Assembly (NCBI GenBank): GCA_015039465.1
Contig: MU130569.1
Location: forward strand, 51,968 to 115,967
Source: Phlegmacium glaucopus
Taxonomy: Eukaryota; Basidiomycota; Agaricomycetes; Agaricales; Cortinariaceae
Length of the DNA stretch: 64,000 nt
Direction of reading: 5' to 3'
The notes below the pieces were generated by a model, which was given only the letters and a program-made list of their open reading frames with translations, did no database searches and was not told the origin of the DNA. Of the stretch, positions 11,254 to 23,631 are shown one piece after another. The position numbers were made by a program, and so were the translations under genes. Within the stretch, counting starts at the first letter, position 1. Every line of letters begins with the position of its first letter.

Positions 11254-13476
11254 ATGAGTCTCCTCAGCATGCTTGTAGGACTTCAGACACACCTAGTACT
11301 CAAGGATATTACCCTTGAAGGAATTATTTTATTTTCACGATTAGCTTCACACCTCAAAAGGGACATTCTCCAGCCCCAACCGATATATGAAAGCAACCCC
11401 GAAACAGCACCTATGGTGCTTCCACACAGCATTTCAATGTTTCTGGCGACCTGTATTGGTGTTCCACTAGAAAATATGGGAGACCTCTGGGATATACTCA
11501 AAGATTACATCTGGTACCTTCCAATAGCACCGCTGCATGTCAATGATTATCTACTGTTTAAAGAACATGGATGGCCGCTTGGCTTGAGTGAGTACTCAGG
11601 CTTTATCCATCACAAAGACATCTCATAATGTAAATTGAAGCTGCCATTACATTATATCCACCCAATAATACATGTCCCAATCAAGATTGCCCTAATGAAA
11701 ACCCGCTGAAGAAAGAATATCAACAGAAGGCTGTGGTTTACACACAAGCGGCTGGAGCTCAGCCAGCTTGGAACATACACACATATTGTCCTGGTAAGCT
11801 CTTACTGTGATATATGTAAGGCATAGATTTATTCACCCGGAAATAGATTGTTGCACTAGCTATTTCAACAATTACGCTGTTTGGAAGGGAACACGGCGAT
11901 ATTACCCTGGAATACCTGAATATATTCAGGTTGGCGAACACCAGTATGTTGAAAGTATTCTGATACATCGATGGCGCATAGATATGCTTTTTGGATGGTC
12001 GGTCAACAGTTATTGAATTTCTGAATTCTTCACAACTTATTTCCCATTAGGTTTTCAGCCTCAAACCTAAGCCGGGAGTACGAAGCAGCCTTAACAAATC
12101 ATGATTATTTCCAAAGAAGTGAATGGAGCCTCAGCAATCGTCTCACAACAAACCATGTGTGGGATGGCTTCCTTATTTATTCATTACTTGAAGACCGTGA
12201 GCGCCAGGCAGTGCCGCTTGATGTGCCACACAATGGGACCCAGGCGAAAAGATTCAAGGCAGCCATGCAAGAGCGTAATCGATACATTGTTTTAAATGGA
12301 CAGCCTGATGCCGTTCAGCATGTTTGCAATAGATGTATGCGCGTGTTTCAAAACGAAGATGGTACCTATGGCGAGTTATTCCTCTTCTCAAACAACAAAT
12401 CCTATCAAACTTGAATAAACGCTAAAGTTCACCTATGTATAGGTAAATGTCAAGCTATTGTTGGCGATGGGCTCAGCATGGGCCATCCCTGCTGCGGTAT
12501 TTTTAGATGCAGGGATCCCCTAGCAAATAACCGACATCGCTTCTGCGAAAACCATACAGATCTGCACAATGTCTGTGCAATTGTGGGATGTGAAAATCCT
12601 GTAATTGAAGAAGAGGTGGTTGATCAAAAGGAAGGCCAGCCGAAGAAGAAAAAAAAGAAGACTTGTTCGTTGCAGCTGCACCAAGATATTGAGAAGAAAC
12701 ATCATGAGCGAAGCGCCGGCTCATTCCTTTACAAGGAGAGATTGAAGCACGCACAGGTCTCTCAACTTGTTGACTCCTTCTCCAATAAACAACAAGTTCC
12801 TGAGCAAGATATTCAAGAGGACTTCGAAACATATTCCATGCTCAACAACACTGTAACAATTCTCATAGAGGAGAACGCAGGTACTGTCGGGGTTGCTGAT
12901 GACACATACGAGCCCTGTGGATCAAAATCTGCAGAAGGGAACAAGACTTTCAAGGCACAGTTTGGACGACGCCGCACCCACAATGAACAAACCCTTGTTC
13001 GCCCATGTGGTGTTATCTTTGCCCGTGCCACAATGTTTGGAGCCGAGGCTGTTTCAAATTTCCTCGTTATGGTCAAGAATGCATTCTCAGTGCCAGGAGC
13101 ACAAAAACCGGAGCACATATTTTATGACACCAACTGTGATGCGAGACAGCAAGCAGAGAAGGACCCCTGGTTTAAAGGTATCGGGATGTGTGTTGACACA
13201 TGGCACTTTCGAAACAAGCATGCGGTTACACACAAGTATTGCCAGCTAAACTGTAACCCTGCAAAATATCCAGAGCTTATGGATGCCTTTGCTGGTTGGT
13301 TCTTCAATACTTCAATAGCCGAACAGACCAATGCATGGCTTGGAGGCTACCACTCGATTGTTAGAGAAATGTTGCCAGAGAAGTTCAACTTTTTTTTAGA
13401 TGAAATGATTCGGCTTCGAAACATTGAAGTCATTAGACGGCTAAGGGAGGAGGGACATAATCCTCGAGAATATTAA
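11254..13476 (+). CDS. KDZ transposase with CxC zinc cluster
   Basis: Start ATG at 11254 (MSLLSMLVGLQTH). The gene has about five exons. Exon 1 ends near 11586, followed by the Cys-cluster exons (NNTCPNQDCPNENP, AWNIHTYCP, then DCCTSYFNNYAVWKG, YIQVGEHQYVE, LIHRWRIDML). Next comes CNRCMRVFQNEDG, then the large last exon 12478-13476 with IGHPCCG-like MGHPCCGIFRCRDPL, FYDTNCDARQQAE, GIGMCVDTWHFRNKH and TSIAEQTNAWLGGYHS. The Asp of YDTNCD, the Asp and His of CVDTWH and the Glu of IAEQ are the residues I would take as catalytic or structural for KDZ. It cuts and pastes the element in the nucleus. The frame is intact, so the copy may be recent. Confidence 0.85.
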
Positions 13477-13599
13477 TCAATAACACTTTATTAAAGCTAC
13501 ATTAATACAAAGGAGGTATAGTAAAGACGTCAAGATGGGAAGTATTGGGTATCGCTACGGAATCAAAGTATTAGGTATCACTACAGAATCCGAAATCAA

Positions 13600-15698
13600 T
13601 TAGCTTTTTAATGGAATAGCCTTGGAAAAGAGAGACCAATGTCCAGCACTAGTTCGGCCTGCCTTAAGTGCTGCATCACGGAGAGCAGGGGGGGCTGAGT
13701 TCCATTTTCGAACCTGATCATGATACGTGTTTGTTTTTGGAGTGTCCTGCTTGAATACTTCACAGAAGCGTTTGTCAAATTTACCATTGCCCAAGCGTTT
13801 CAGCTCATCCATCTGTCGAAAGCCGTAGACCATGTCAATGACATACATGTTACTTGGCCATGGTTTGCCTGGCATGAAAGGAGGTGGACCGGTTATCGGA
13901 GAAGCGATATCAGCAAATTTGAGGGCTGGAGATGACATAGCAGGCGGTGGAGTGGGCCTTGGCAGAATAGGGGGTGTTGTGGACCGTGAAGATAATGCCG
14001 AAAGAGGGAAAAATGACTTTGTAGACAATGCAGATGTAGTGGTTGAAGACGATGGAGGGGAAAGAGGGGACGAAGGTGAATCAGAAATTCTCAGAGGATT
14101 GTTGATTGAAGAGCCGGCTGAGGGACCAGGGATGATAAGAGGTGAGAGGCGGGGTCGTTTGGAAAGGATGGTGTTGGTGATGGGTTCCTGGTTGATGGAA
14201 CGCTTCAATGGTGAAGCCTGGCGTCGTCGCAAGACTGTGGTTTCAATGATTTCTACTTCACCATCGGAGCTTGACAGATTAGCGTCTGCCTTCTTCTTGA
14301 TATTGAGTGCGGTCTTCACAGACTTCCGTTCATTCGTCATAAAATATCGTGCGTGGGGTGTCTTGTGTATTGTGATTGTGAGTTGCTGTTCAAAATCCTT
14401 ACATTCAACACCAGCACGACGTAAAAAGAGATATCCATCTGTTCTGACGGTGTGAGAGTATGTAGGTGCACATTCAATCCAGATAGGATGCGCAAAGTCG
14501 TAGAATTGGACAAGGCCTGCCCCCAAACGCGTGAGTGTTGTTGGAGAGTCGGCTATCTTCCACTTTGGCCAATGAGGACACTCCTGTACAACAAATACTG
14601 CCGGATCTTGATTGGACTACCGTTTTATTAGTATATACACATAAGAAACAAGATGACTGCAGTAACATACCTGACCCCACCATACAATACGAAACCTACA
14701 TGTCAACTCATGATCAATCTGACTACGACCTCGTCTAGGTTGCACCTCCTTAGTCCGATCCTCATAATCCCTCATCCAATCATCATTCATCTGCGTTGTA
14801 ATTGTAGGGCGATTCTTGGATGTCACCTTCGTAACTGGAATGCCAGCTATAAAAGTTGAAGCGACCGCAGGAGTGGAGGCCACTTTAAGAAGAGGCTCTG
14901 GCGGAGGGGTATGATGGTGCAACGAGCTTGAGGCCACATTAACCAAAAACGATGACTCGGATGACGGTAGTGCCAGCATCTCTGCTCGCGAGGCCGCTAT
15001 AGCCACCTGAAAATCAAGCTCCTCCCACTCTTCCTCACGCTGAGCTGCCTGTCGCTCTGCCTCGTCTGCAACCAGACGATTGTTGGTCTCTTCTTGTAGT
15101 TGCCGAAATGGATGGTTGTTAAGTTGGTCTTGAAGAAATGCAGCGAACGCTGGTGTTAGATCACCAGCATCACCAGCTGACAAAGGTTCGGGTGGATGGG
15201 GTGTTACTGTGGTTTGTTTCGCAGTGCGTTTGGTGACTGGGTGGACCGTATGGAGCAGCTTGATGCTTTGAACTTTTCGCTGCTGCGCTTCTGATAAAGA
15301 ATCGGATGTGTGATCCTTGACCGTTGTACAGCCTCCTTGCATAACGCAGCACAGGCGGCAGCAGCCATTATTACACGATCCATGTGAGATTTTCGTGCAG
15401 GGTTTCCGGGCACAAGTCTGTGCAGGTTTCTTGACCAACTTGGTTGCTGCGGAGACCCGGTCCATGGACACAGTCATGCTGGGAGCGATACCAGGGGGGA
15501 AAGTATAATGCCAATGGCATAATTTACACTGTAGTGTAAAGATATCAGAAGGAAATCAAAATGAGAGAGAATACGCACATGCATATAAAATTGCCCGATG
15601 AATTTGCCTGTTTTCGCAGGAGCATCACTGACTTTGAGGGAATTTCCACAAGAGCCACATTGGCATGGACCGTTGACATTAGGAATTGAGGGAAACAT
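13600..15698 (-). CDS. KDZ-associated companion protein
   Basis: Minus strand, three main exons. Exon 1 from 15698 (MFPSIPNVNGPCQCGSCG, a small Cys cluster). Exon 2 near 15477-14690 (CTKISHGSCNNGCCRLCC, a second Cys-rich cluster; then a charged coiled stretch with EAERQAAQREEEWEEL). Exon 3 runs 14610-13600 (ECPHWPKWKIADSP, LGAGLVQFYDFAHPIW, TDGYLFLRRAGVECKDFE, then a long Ser/Pro-rich linker and a C-terminal MYVIDMVYGFRQMDEL module). Such genes accompany KDZ transposases in mushrooms; the biochemical role is not established. It converges on the transposase, with their 3' ends ~120 bp apart. Confidence 0.75.
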
Positions 15699-15874
15699 TA
15701 TAAGACGACGTAGAATAATTATAAGTTAAGGAGAGGTTTCACGAGTGAGGGGAAGCAAGATGTATACGCGTCATATTGTGCGGCGGAGATTGCCGCCGCA
15801 ACTTTGATGCCGCACTTTCCAACTCACGAATGCCCTCGAAAATTCGCACTTGCCAGTTGGCTGACCAACAGGTC

Positions 15875-16495
15875 ACGTGATCCAAGCTTTCAAATCAAAA
15901 TCTGAAAGTGAGCCCGAGAAAGTCCTGAGCGTCTGGACAACTCGATTATTTGGCAGATGAATGCCGAAATTCAAACTAGCTGTACCAAAGACTGAGGGGA
16001 GCAGGTGGGTGGGTTGAAAAAGAATACTCTAAGGCATTGAAAAATTGTTTTCGCGGCTGAACCAACTATCTAGAGTGAGGACGACGAATAGTGTTATCGA
16101 GGGAAGTTAAGTTTGTTTGTGTAAGTGAGGTTATGAGTGCCATGATTGGTTCTGCCGCCTTACCATTATCATATCCTAAGAGGAGCCTTTCAGGCTCATC
16201 GCGGAGTAGGTTCATCAAAACTCCCATCCACTCACATTTCACGTGCGAGGGTTTTGTGTTGAGACAAGGCTCTGGAGGGCTCTGGGAGTCGGGACCGTTT
16301 ACAAAAGGATATATCATTTATTTTTTTGCCTTGGTGACCTACGAGTAGCTTCTCCTCGTTAAAAATTTCAGTAAAAAAAACCATCAAACCGTCATTCAGC
16401 GATTAACGTTCGATTAACATTCAATGGCAGTGCCCATCAATCAATAGTGCCAGTCCAAAGTATGATATCATACATACGTAACGCAAAAAAAGTAA
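15875..16495. other. Spacer right of the KDZ element
   Basis: No supported gene. 16290-16450 repeats the array spacer (gaccgtttacaaaaggatat, then ccatcaaaccgtcattcag), showing that the tandem unit resumes here. Confidence 0.4.
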
Positions 16496-16499
16496 GCAA

Positions 16500-17400
16500 A
16501 CAAATGTTATATTTCAATATCAAAGCTTTTTGCTCCTCTGCCATCCACGAAAACACTGGGAGGGGATGTGCTTCCGTAGTGAACGTCCATTTATCCAATG
16601 TGATCGATGTTTGGAGGTAGCTCAGTATCAGGGAGTGTGAATGTTCCTAAAGCGAGTACTCCGGGGAGCCAACCGTGAGAGATGTTCAAGGCGGTGGCCG
16701 AGTGATATCACCGACGTAGAGAATACCTCGTGTTGGAGTTTGGTATAGGAGGTTGTTGAACATTCAATTAGCCAATGTTAGGTCTAAAAGTTCAATGAGT
16801 GAGACGATGTGGCGGATGGAAGGTTAGGCTTAAGTTATACATACATTATTTACGAGCTTTGGATCATCACTTTATTTGAACTCGAGGGAGGAACTTACGA
16901 CCATTGAGTGTTCCGTCTTCCATGGACCATTCATCATGAAATAGAAGTTTGCTCTATAGAATACTTCCAACGCCGTCTGAACCTAATAACAACTATCAGC
17001 CTTGAAAAATTGGGAAAGATCTCATTCAAGCCAACCCTTTCATAATAGTCCTTAATCCCAGTCAATTTGGCAAGATACTTGAATTCAGGTTGACAAGTAG
17101 TTACAAAAAGAACAGTCTATTATTTTCATCGGACAGGATTTTACCACTGTAAAATTGGATCAGATGATGGACGAATTAAGGGAATGATTGTATACGTAGG
17201 TATCAACATTTACAGAGTAAGCAAGGAGTCCTGAATCAGTGCCGTTAAAAGCAGGAAGAAGAATTTGACCAATTCTTTCTGCGTGGCAAAGGAGAACTGG
17301 CTTGGCGGAAAGACCGTAGGTGGAGAGCAAGCCCCCAGAGTAACGAATTGTGGTATTGAAGAAAGGGCGAAGGCGATTAGACTATAATTTTCAATAAATG
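16500..17400 (-). pseudogene. GH47 alpha-mannosidase fragment 3
   Basis: The minus-strand tail reads FPWMAEEQKAL and then shifts out of frame before the expected DIEI end. Central pieces follow: exons matching LPGILALGAF/GVHS-like text near 16640-16750, FYRAN/FHDEW-like text near 16900-16960, and a stretch equal to the ATTCQLEF and LLPAFNGTDSG exons near 17040-17340. Segments present in the complete gene are missing between 16620 and 16640 and elsewhere. The copy is clearly dead. Confidence 0.65.
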
Positions 17401-17404
17401 GAGA

Positions 17405-17493
17405 TTTGGGGAGGCACGGAAACAAGCTTGAAGGATGGCATCGTTAAATTGTGGCAGTACCTGAGGATGGGGTGAGGTCGATGAGGCGCCATG
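17405..17493 (-). pseudogene. N-terminal scrap of chitin synthase (copy 3, degraded)
   Basis: The same LEAR-like AILQACFR end and GSGTATI-type core can be traced on the minus strand from the gccatgaccgctg block, but internal deletions remove most of the serine-rich part. It is identified by alignment to copies 1, 2 and 4. Confidence 0.4.
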
Positions 17494-17913
17494 ACCGCTG
17501 TCACAAATATTGAGGTAGCTTGTTAATTATGTAATTATGCAACTAATTTAATTAATCAATTCTCTAAGATCACACCTGGATAACTTGGGACCATGACTAA
17601 GTATTTGGACAAAATTTTATCCCAAAAATAAAAACTCTAACCAAATGTGAGTATCTCCATAAGCGCCCAAATACCGGGATTAGGACTGACATATATGTGA
17701 CGTCTGACTAATGCACCCAGCCACAGCCTCAAAATGAAATATCGCTTTCCAGTGCCAACGACATCTCACATCTGTCATCGGGTAATGACAAACCACATAA
17801 CCACTGCGAGAAGTTCAGTCTACTTGCGCCACTATGCTTTGTACTGTATACATTATCATTCTATTAATAGCTTTATCCCTCTACAACATTAATTTAATAT
17901 CATCACTTCTTCG

Positions 17914-19148
17914 TCACGGTAAACCACCGTCTTTGCTCTCCTGACGTACAGAGCCCACTTCCGAAATCGAATTCCGAATATTATCGGACACACAATGAAA
18001 ACCTCCCGCAACTTCAAGTTCTACCATGGATATCATAGAGGTATCATCGTAGAACGATAACCCCATCGAGACCCGCATCTGGATGATAGTAGGCGCTATT
18101 CCCTAACCAGATCCAATATCATCATCAGTAAAAAAAATAATATCAATTTGACTCACATTAATCATCTCGTGGACTCCCGAGCTCATGTCCATAGCTTCAA
18201 CAGCAGCCGTCGTCAGCACCAACGCACTCACAATCCAAGCTATTTGACAGGCTAATAATGCCATGCCAGATTCGATGACTATGAATATGATCGACCGAAG
18301 TTTGCTCCCGCCAGTGGCGCAAAAAGTGTTCTTGTCCAAGGTGTTCTTAACGTTCCAATACACCTTGGCAATCCTGAACGCGATCAAGCCCGTCACGAGA
18401 ACATTCACAATTAAGGATATCAAGATACTTGTCAGAACTCCATGTCCGGCCCATTGCTTCTCACCATCTTGTATTTTGTGTAGTACCATTGTGATGAAGT
18501 ACGACGAACTGCTAGCCGATAACCAAACACCTGGAGGCAATAAAGTTGAATTCAGGTAGTGAATAAAAGCTAAGTTGACCTCACTTAAGGATGCGAATGT
18601 CAAAATTGAAGGAATGATGACGACATAGGTATTGCAACTCCATACAATCCAGCAACGGTAGATCTTTTCAAAGATTTGGATGAACAACAAAAACGAATGA
18701 TAAGACAAAATTGGTTTATACGTACCAGGATAAACTGAGCGATAAAGTTGCAACAACCATATAATACAACGGCTGTAATCATCACAATTGGGTACGTTGG
18801 GTTGGTCTGCACAACTGATTAGCGCCAAGACAATTTGTTATTGAAAGTTACAGCGGAATAGTGACTTACTGGGATTATGATCGCACCTGCTATATCACTG
18901 GAAAAGGCGGCGACAGATAAAACATACAGAGCACAGTGAGAACAGAAAAGGATGTTGTTCGTCTTGTCGGTGCCCGCCTTCGATGCCTGGTATTGTAAAT
19001 ACATGACAAATATACCAGAATAGATTCCTGGACCGGTGTAGTATTGGACTGCATTAGCGGGGGAGGTGTAGAAGAGATAAAGTGGCATACCATACAAGAA
19101 ACCTTCGACAGATAATCCAATCATTTCAACCAAAGGGATATTAGGCAT
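17914..19148 (-). CDS. 7-TM receptor-like membrane protein, tandem copy 4 (best preserved)
   Basis: Start MPNIPLVEMIGLSVEGF at 19148. The first exon is open without interruption through YTSPANAVQYYTGPGIYSG, ALYVLSVAAFSSDIAGAII to a GTAAGT donor near 18868. Exon 2 has NFIAQFIL, with a clean intron (GTACGT ... AAAG) before YRCWIVWSCNTYVVIIPS. Later exons hold GVLTSILISLIVNVLVTGLIAFRI (split here), GSKLRSIIFIVIESGMALLA and RVSMGLSFYDDTSM, ending at TGA 17914-17916. Because exon 1 is unbroken here, the indels in the other copies are probably lesions. Membrane protein, function unknown. Confidence 0.75.
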
Positions 19149-19259
19149 GAGGTCGTTGTCTTCTGGTGGCACACATCAGTCCTTGCTTATATATGAGTTC
19201 TGGCATGATAGAAATGAACATGAATGGTTCGCGAAATCTTCGAGAACAAGACTGTCGCT

Positions 19260-20960
19260 TGTCAATTGTTTTGGGTTCGGATCAAAAAGATGAGATTCGC
19301 ATACGGAGTGAAAATAGGACAACACAACTGACGCTTGGTAGCAGGACCCCGGACAATACCGGAAAATGACAGATCCCTATCCTGACAGAATTTGATACAT
19401 TTTGACGTTTAGGGCAGGTCCAATTCAGACAAGAATTGGCCTAAAAACGGAGAAGGTCATAGTCAAGTCAGAGTCAATCCCAGATACATTTGGTCTTGAG
19501 GTCAATGCCAGATCCGTTATATGGACCATAACTGGTTTGAGTGGGCCGTTGCCTTCAGCACGGCAGATCCGAGTTCTGTCAGATCAAGTGTTGAACAAAT
19601 ACAATACTATTACAGAGCTCACTTATCTGCATGTCCATTGTAACGTCAAGACTTTTATTTTAATGCTGATCCAGGGATGCAGTTGTGGGTGGATGTGGTC
19701 GTTCGTGTTCCTCCAAGCTTTCTAACTCAATTTCTAGGGCTCTGTAGATGACGCCTGTTGGTGTCGAGTCTTCGACGCCAACTGTCGGCACGTCGGCTGA
19801 GTTTGAAATACAATTGCCTTCGCAGTGCAAAGACCGAGATCCGAGGACTATTCAGAAGCCGACCGGCTAAACCCGCACGAATAGATGCCAACCCGTTCGA
19901 TTTTGCAAGCCCAAGCTGTAAAGACCGAGAACTTGGAAATGGCGCAATGGGTTAATTTGTTAGTCTTCTATGGTGCACCAAACTCAGTCACTGTCAATGG
20001 TACTTTTGTACAGCGACCAATATGAGGCCTACCGACGTCGATTATCCGCTTCCGATGCTCAATTCGGTCAAACAGTTCAGCTCAAGGAAATACATTTTGC
20101 ACCAAGTGATTTTATTATTAATCTTATCATATCTTATCGCATCCATATGTACATACCTTACGTTATCAAGTCCGGCAAATAATCATTTTTATCTAATAGT
20201 TCAGACCAGGACGATCTTGGTACGGAAACCCCCATGCTCTGGAGAGTCTGGCATTTCTGGTATTCCCCGGGGTCCTTTGGCAGCCCGTCATGCATCCATG
20301 TGACAAAAGGCTGTACGACAATCGGTAAACATTGACAGCCACCATCAAAATTTAAAACAAGGCCAGCATTACCACAGTCGAACCCGAGGCTCTTAAGTTT
20401 TTAACCCTATACCCGCCAGTGGACAAGGAATAGGTTATGGGAGGTTATGGGTTATGAGAGGTCAGTTTTGGTGTAAATTTCGGTTTGGTGCCCGCCAAAA
20501 TCTACAGAGTATGGGGGGGGGGTTCGACCGTATACTCTGGTGAGTCAGGACCGTTTACGAAAGGATATATGTTGTGTCTTGGTGACTCCGAGTAACTTCC
20601 CCTTAATAATACTTATCAATTAAAAAAAACCATCATTCAGCTGTTAGTACTAGTATAATGAACATTCAAGGCAGTATGCCCATCTAGAATAGCAGTTTGA
20701 CGGCGCCTATCAAGAGTCTTCAAGTCCCGTAATAAGCACAAGGCGAGGATCGAACGAGTCGGAACGACGACAACGCCTCGATCTGAATCATTGTTAATCC
20801 CATAGTGTAAGAACCTGGCTATGACTTCCACTGAATTTCGTTGGTTAGGCAAAAAAAAAAATATTAGAGAAATCGTACTATGGGGGATTGGTGAAAGAAC
20901 ACGCCTGTGACTTTGCATATACTCCTTGAGATGTTCCACCTGGGTGTCAGATTAACTATG
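19260..20960. other. Long intergenic spacer with array repeats
   Basis: No gene supported. 19330-20300 and 25090-25560 share phrases (caggaccccgg, gccagatccgttat/attgtatggacc, cttatcgcatccat, gtcctttgg.agcccgtcatgcaccatg-like), as do 20380-20960 and 25590-26060 (gggttatgggaggttatg; gtttacgaaaggata). Confidence 0.45.
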
Positions 20961-21156
20961 GCAATTATGGTAACGATTACATAGGTAGTTGAAGGGCAAC
21001 ACCATAAAAGACAAAAAACAACATTCCTTCCAAGTTTCCATCTACCACAACGCTGTCTCTAGGCTTCAATGTTTCAACGTTCAACAGTCAGTCCAAAATA
21101 TATTATACATAAACGCAACAAAATTGTACTCGAAAAGTCTAGCAAGCAACCAAACA

Positions 21157-22960
21157 CTATATCTCAATATCAATATCAAAAGCTTTCTGCTCCTCCGCCG
21201 TCCACGAAAACACCAGTAGGGGACGTGCTTGCGTATTAAAAACCCATTTATCCAATGTGATAGACTTGGTATCATCGAAGAGAAGACATAGATATATTAA
21301 TATTTCAGCTAGGAACCAACTAACAAGGAAAAAAAAAAGATAACGCGTTTGTAATAGAGGAAATTAAACATGTGTGACAATTCACCTTGACATGTCAGGT
21401 TTTGAAGTACCTCCATTAACTCCATGAATACTTGCATAGCCATATTCTGTACGTGTGTGTTTTTCGATAGCTTGGAAAACCGCATAATCACGCCCTCTCC
21501 ATTTAATAACCCCAGTAGACCCCACATGATGAATATACTCTCAACAGTCTGTCAAAAGAAAGAAAAAAAACATCAGCGACCTCGAAGAAAGAGGACAAAA
21601 AAAGAAGGGGGGATAAAAAAAGATTTTTACCTCGGGTCTGAGAAGTTAAGCATTTGGCCATGGGGTGTAATAATCTCGTTTTCCAGGCTCTTTCTCTGGC
21701 TCCGGTTCTCCGATTCCAGGTGGAACGTCGCCTTGTCTACCTCCCGACTTCCATTCATCAACCACTTCCATCCACCGTCTTCCCTGCTTCGGCATCGTCA
21801 TCTGATCGGGACCTAAACCCGTCTCCTGATCCGCATACGAAACAGCACAGGTATACGCAAGACCGTGCGCAGCCCATCTGTGGATTTTTTGTGTTTCAGA
21901 CAGAATCGGGGAGTGTGAATGCTCCTAAAGCGAGTATTCCAGGGAGATAACATGAGAGATGTTCAAGGCGATGGTCGAGTGTACCTCCTGCGATGTCGCC
22001 GGCGTAGGGAAGACCACGTGTTGGAGTTTGGTAGACGAGGTTCTTCATGATTCCATTAGCTGACGTGATGTCTGATTAAAAGTTAAATGAGTTGAGAAAG
22101 GATGGACGGGATGGAAAGGTTAGGCGTAGGTTATACGTACATTGTTTACGAGCTTTGGGATCGCCACTTTGAAACCATTGTTTGAGGAGATACTCATAAC
22201 AGTAGCGCCGATGGTGAAATGTTCTATATCCCAAAAGAAGTCAAGATTTAGAATGATTTGAATCCGGGGGAGGAACTTACGACCGCTAGGTTTTCCGTCT
22301 TTCATGGACCACTGGTCATGAAATAGACCATTCGTGACGTTTGCTCTATAGAACACATCCATCGCCGTCTCGACCTAATAACAACTATCATCAGCATTGA
22401 AAAAGAAACTGGGAAAGAAATCAAAAACCGTAGCTAACCCTTTCATAATAGTCCTTAATCCCAGTCAATTTGGCAAGATGCTTGAATTCAAGTTGACAAG
22501 TAGTCGCTTCTGCGAACAGAACAGTCCTTTTATTTCCATCGGAAAGGATTTTACCACTGTAAAAAATAAGATCAGATGATGGACGAATTAAGAGAATGAT
22601 CGGATACGTACGTTTCAACATTTACAGAGTAAGCCGGGAGTCCTGATTCGGTACCGTTGAAAGCAGGAAGAAGAATTTTTCTGCGTGGCGACCGAGGACT
22701 GGCTCTGCGGAAAGAGCGTAGGCAGAGGGCAAGCCCCCGAGGTAACGAATGGTTGTTTCAAAGAAAGGAGCGAAGTGATTAGACTATAAGTGTATAAGTC
22801 GAAAGTCTGTTGAATATATATTACTGTTCACCTTTGATGCATGGAACTGTAAACCTCGTATGTTATCTACTGCTTGTTTGAACTCGTCCGCAGATCTACT
22901 ATCCCCATTGTATCAAGGGAGTTACACCCCAATGATTGTACCTTTGTTAAATTTCAATGA
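21157..22960 (-). pseudogene. GH47 alpha-mannosidase fragment 4 (lacks the N-terminus)
   Basis: This is the longest broken copy. The minus strand from the 3' end reads [17 protein letters not shown] with TAG at 21157-21159, then the IFQ.IEKHT-type exon near 21390-21480, and the GPDQM/WMEVV-equivalent and GILALGAF-type exons. FYRANVTNGLFHDQWSMKDG follows near 22300, then ATTCQLEFKHLAKLTGIKDY near 22480 and the LRDE-type exon near 22850-22910. It loses all sequence upstream of the FDSLDT exon: the transmembrane anchor and start are replaced by the chitin-synthase-like scrap. Several frames are disrupted, for example a deletion near 22690. Confidence 0.7.
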
Positions 22961-22964
22961 ATGG

Positions 22965-23084
22965 CGATTTGGAGGCACGGAAACGAGCATGAAGGATGGC
23001 ATCGTTAGAGGGGTAAGTTGTGACAGAACCTGAGGATAGGAGGAGGTCAACGAGGCCGTCAGAAGCTATGGCCAGAGTGGCCAT
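22965..23084 (-). pseudogene. N-terminal scrap of chitin synthase (copy 4)
   Basis: From the ATG at 23082-23084 the minus strand reads MATLAIASDGLVDLL, LSSGSVTTYPSNDAI, LHARFRA. It has the same layout as copy 2 with small deletions. It directly abuts GH47 fragment 4. Confidence 0.5.
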
Positions 23085-23631
23085 GACCGTTGTCGTTGCT
23101 ATGGCTTGCTAATTATGTAATTATGCCAACTAATTAATCCACTAATTCCCCAAAGTCACACGGGTGGATAACTTGGGACTATAACTATTTGGACAAGGCT
23201 TCCTATTTTACAGCAAAAATATTAAACTTAAAGTCATGTAGAGCGAACTATATCTCAAATATTAACTTCATCTTCTCCTCCGCCCAATGTTCAATCCCTA
23301 ACAAATGCGAGTATCTCCATAAGCGCCCAAATGCCAGGCTTAGTTGGGCTTAGGACTCGCATATATGTGATGTCTGACCAATACACGTTACAGTTGAGCG
23401 CCACAGCTAATCGACCTCGGTAACCTTCGTGTTATGTTTCCGACACAAAAGAGGTTGTGTCCTGGCAGTCCACGAGTCGGTTTTTTGGAAGAAAAAAAAA
23501 AACAGCCTCAAAATTAAAGCCAGTACCAGTGACATCCAGGGTAATGAGAAAATACATAACCATTGCGAGAAGTTCAGTCTATTATGCTTTGTACTTGTGT
23601 ACATTATCATTCTATTAATAGTTTCATCTCT

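Larger units (their letters stand above)
11086..15870. mobile_element. KDZ (Kyakuja-Dileera-Zisupton) DNA transposon
   Basis: The element holds a CxC-type KDZ transposase gene (11254-13476, plus) and a companion gene transcribed convergently (13600-15698, minus). This pairing is typical of basidiomycete KDZ elements. Subterminal inverted motifs flank the pair. The left side has gaaagtgcggcatgaactgc and tgcggcggtaattt (about 11130-11180). The right side has the inverse, ending gatgccgcactttcc with gtgcggcggagattgccgcc (about 15777-15825). Exact ends and target duplication are not resolved; a TCACGTGA palindrome lies outside both ends (near 10827 and 15875). Confidence 0.7.

Noticed and set aside
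13832..14455. A 207-codon plus-strand frame rich in Gly, Glu and Arg.
   Set aside because: It is antisense to the Ser/Pro-rich linker of the KDZ companion gene, a usual shadow of such codons.
21424..21950. Plus-strand frames of 98-130 codons.
   Set aside because: They are antisense to exons of GH47 fragment 4.
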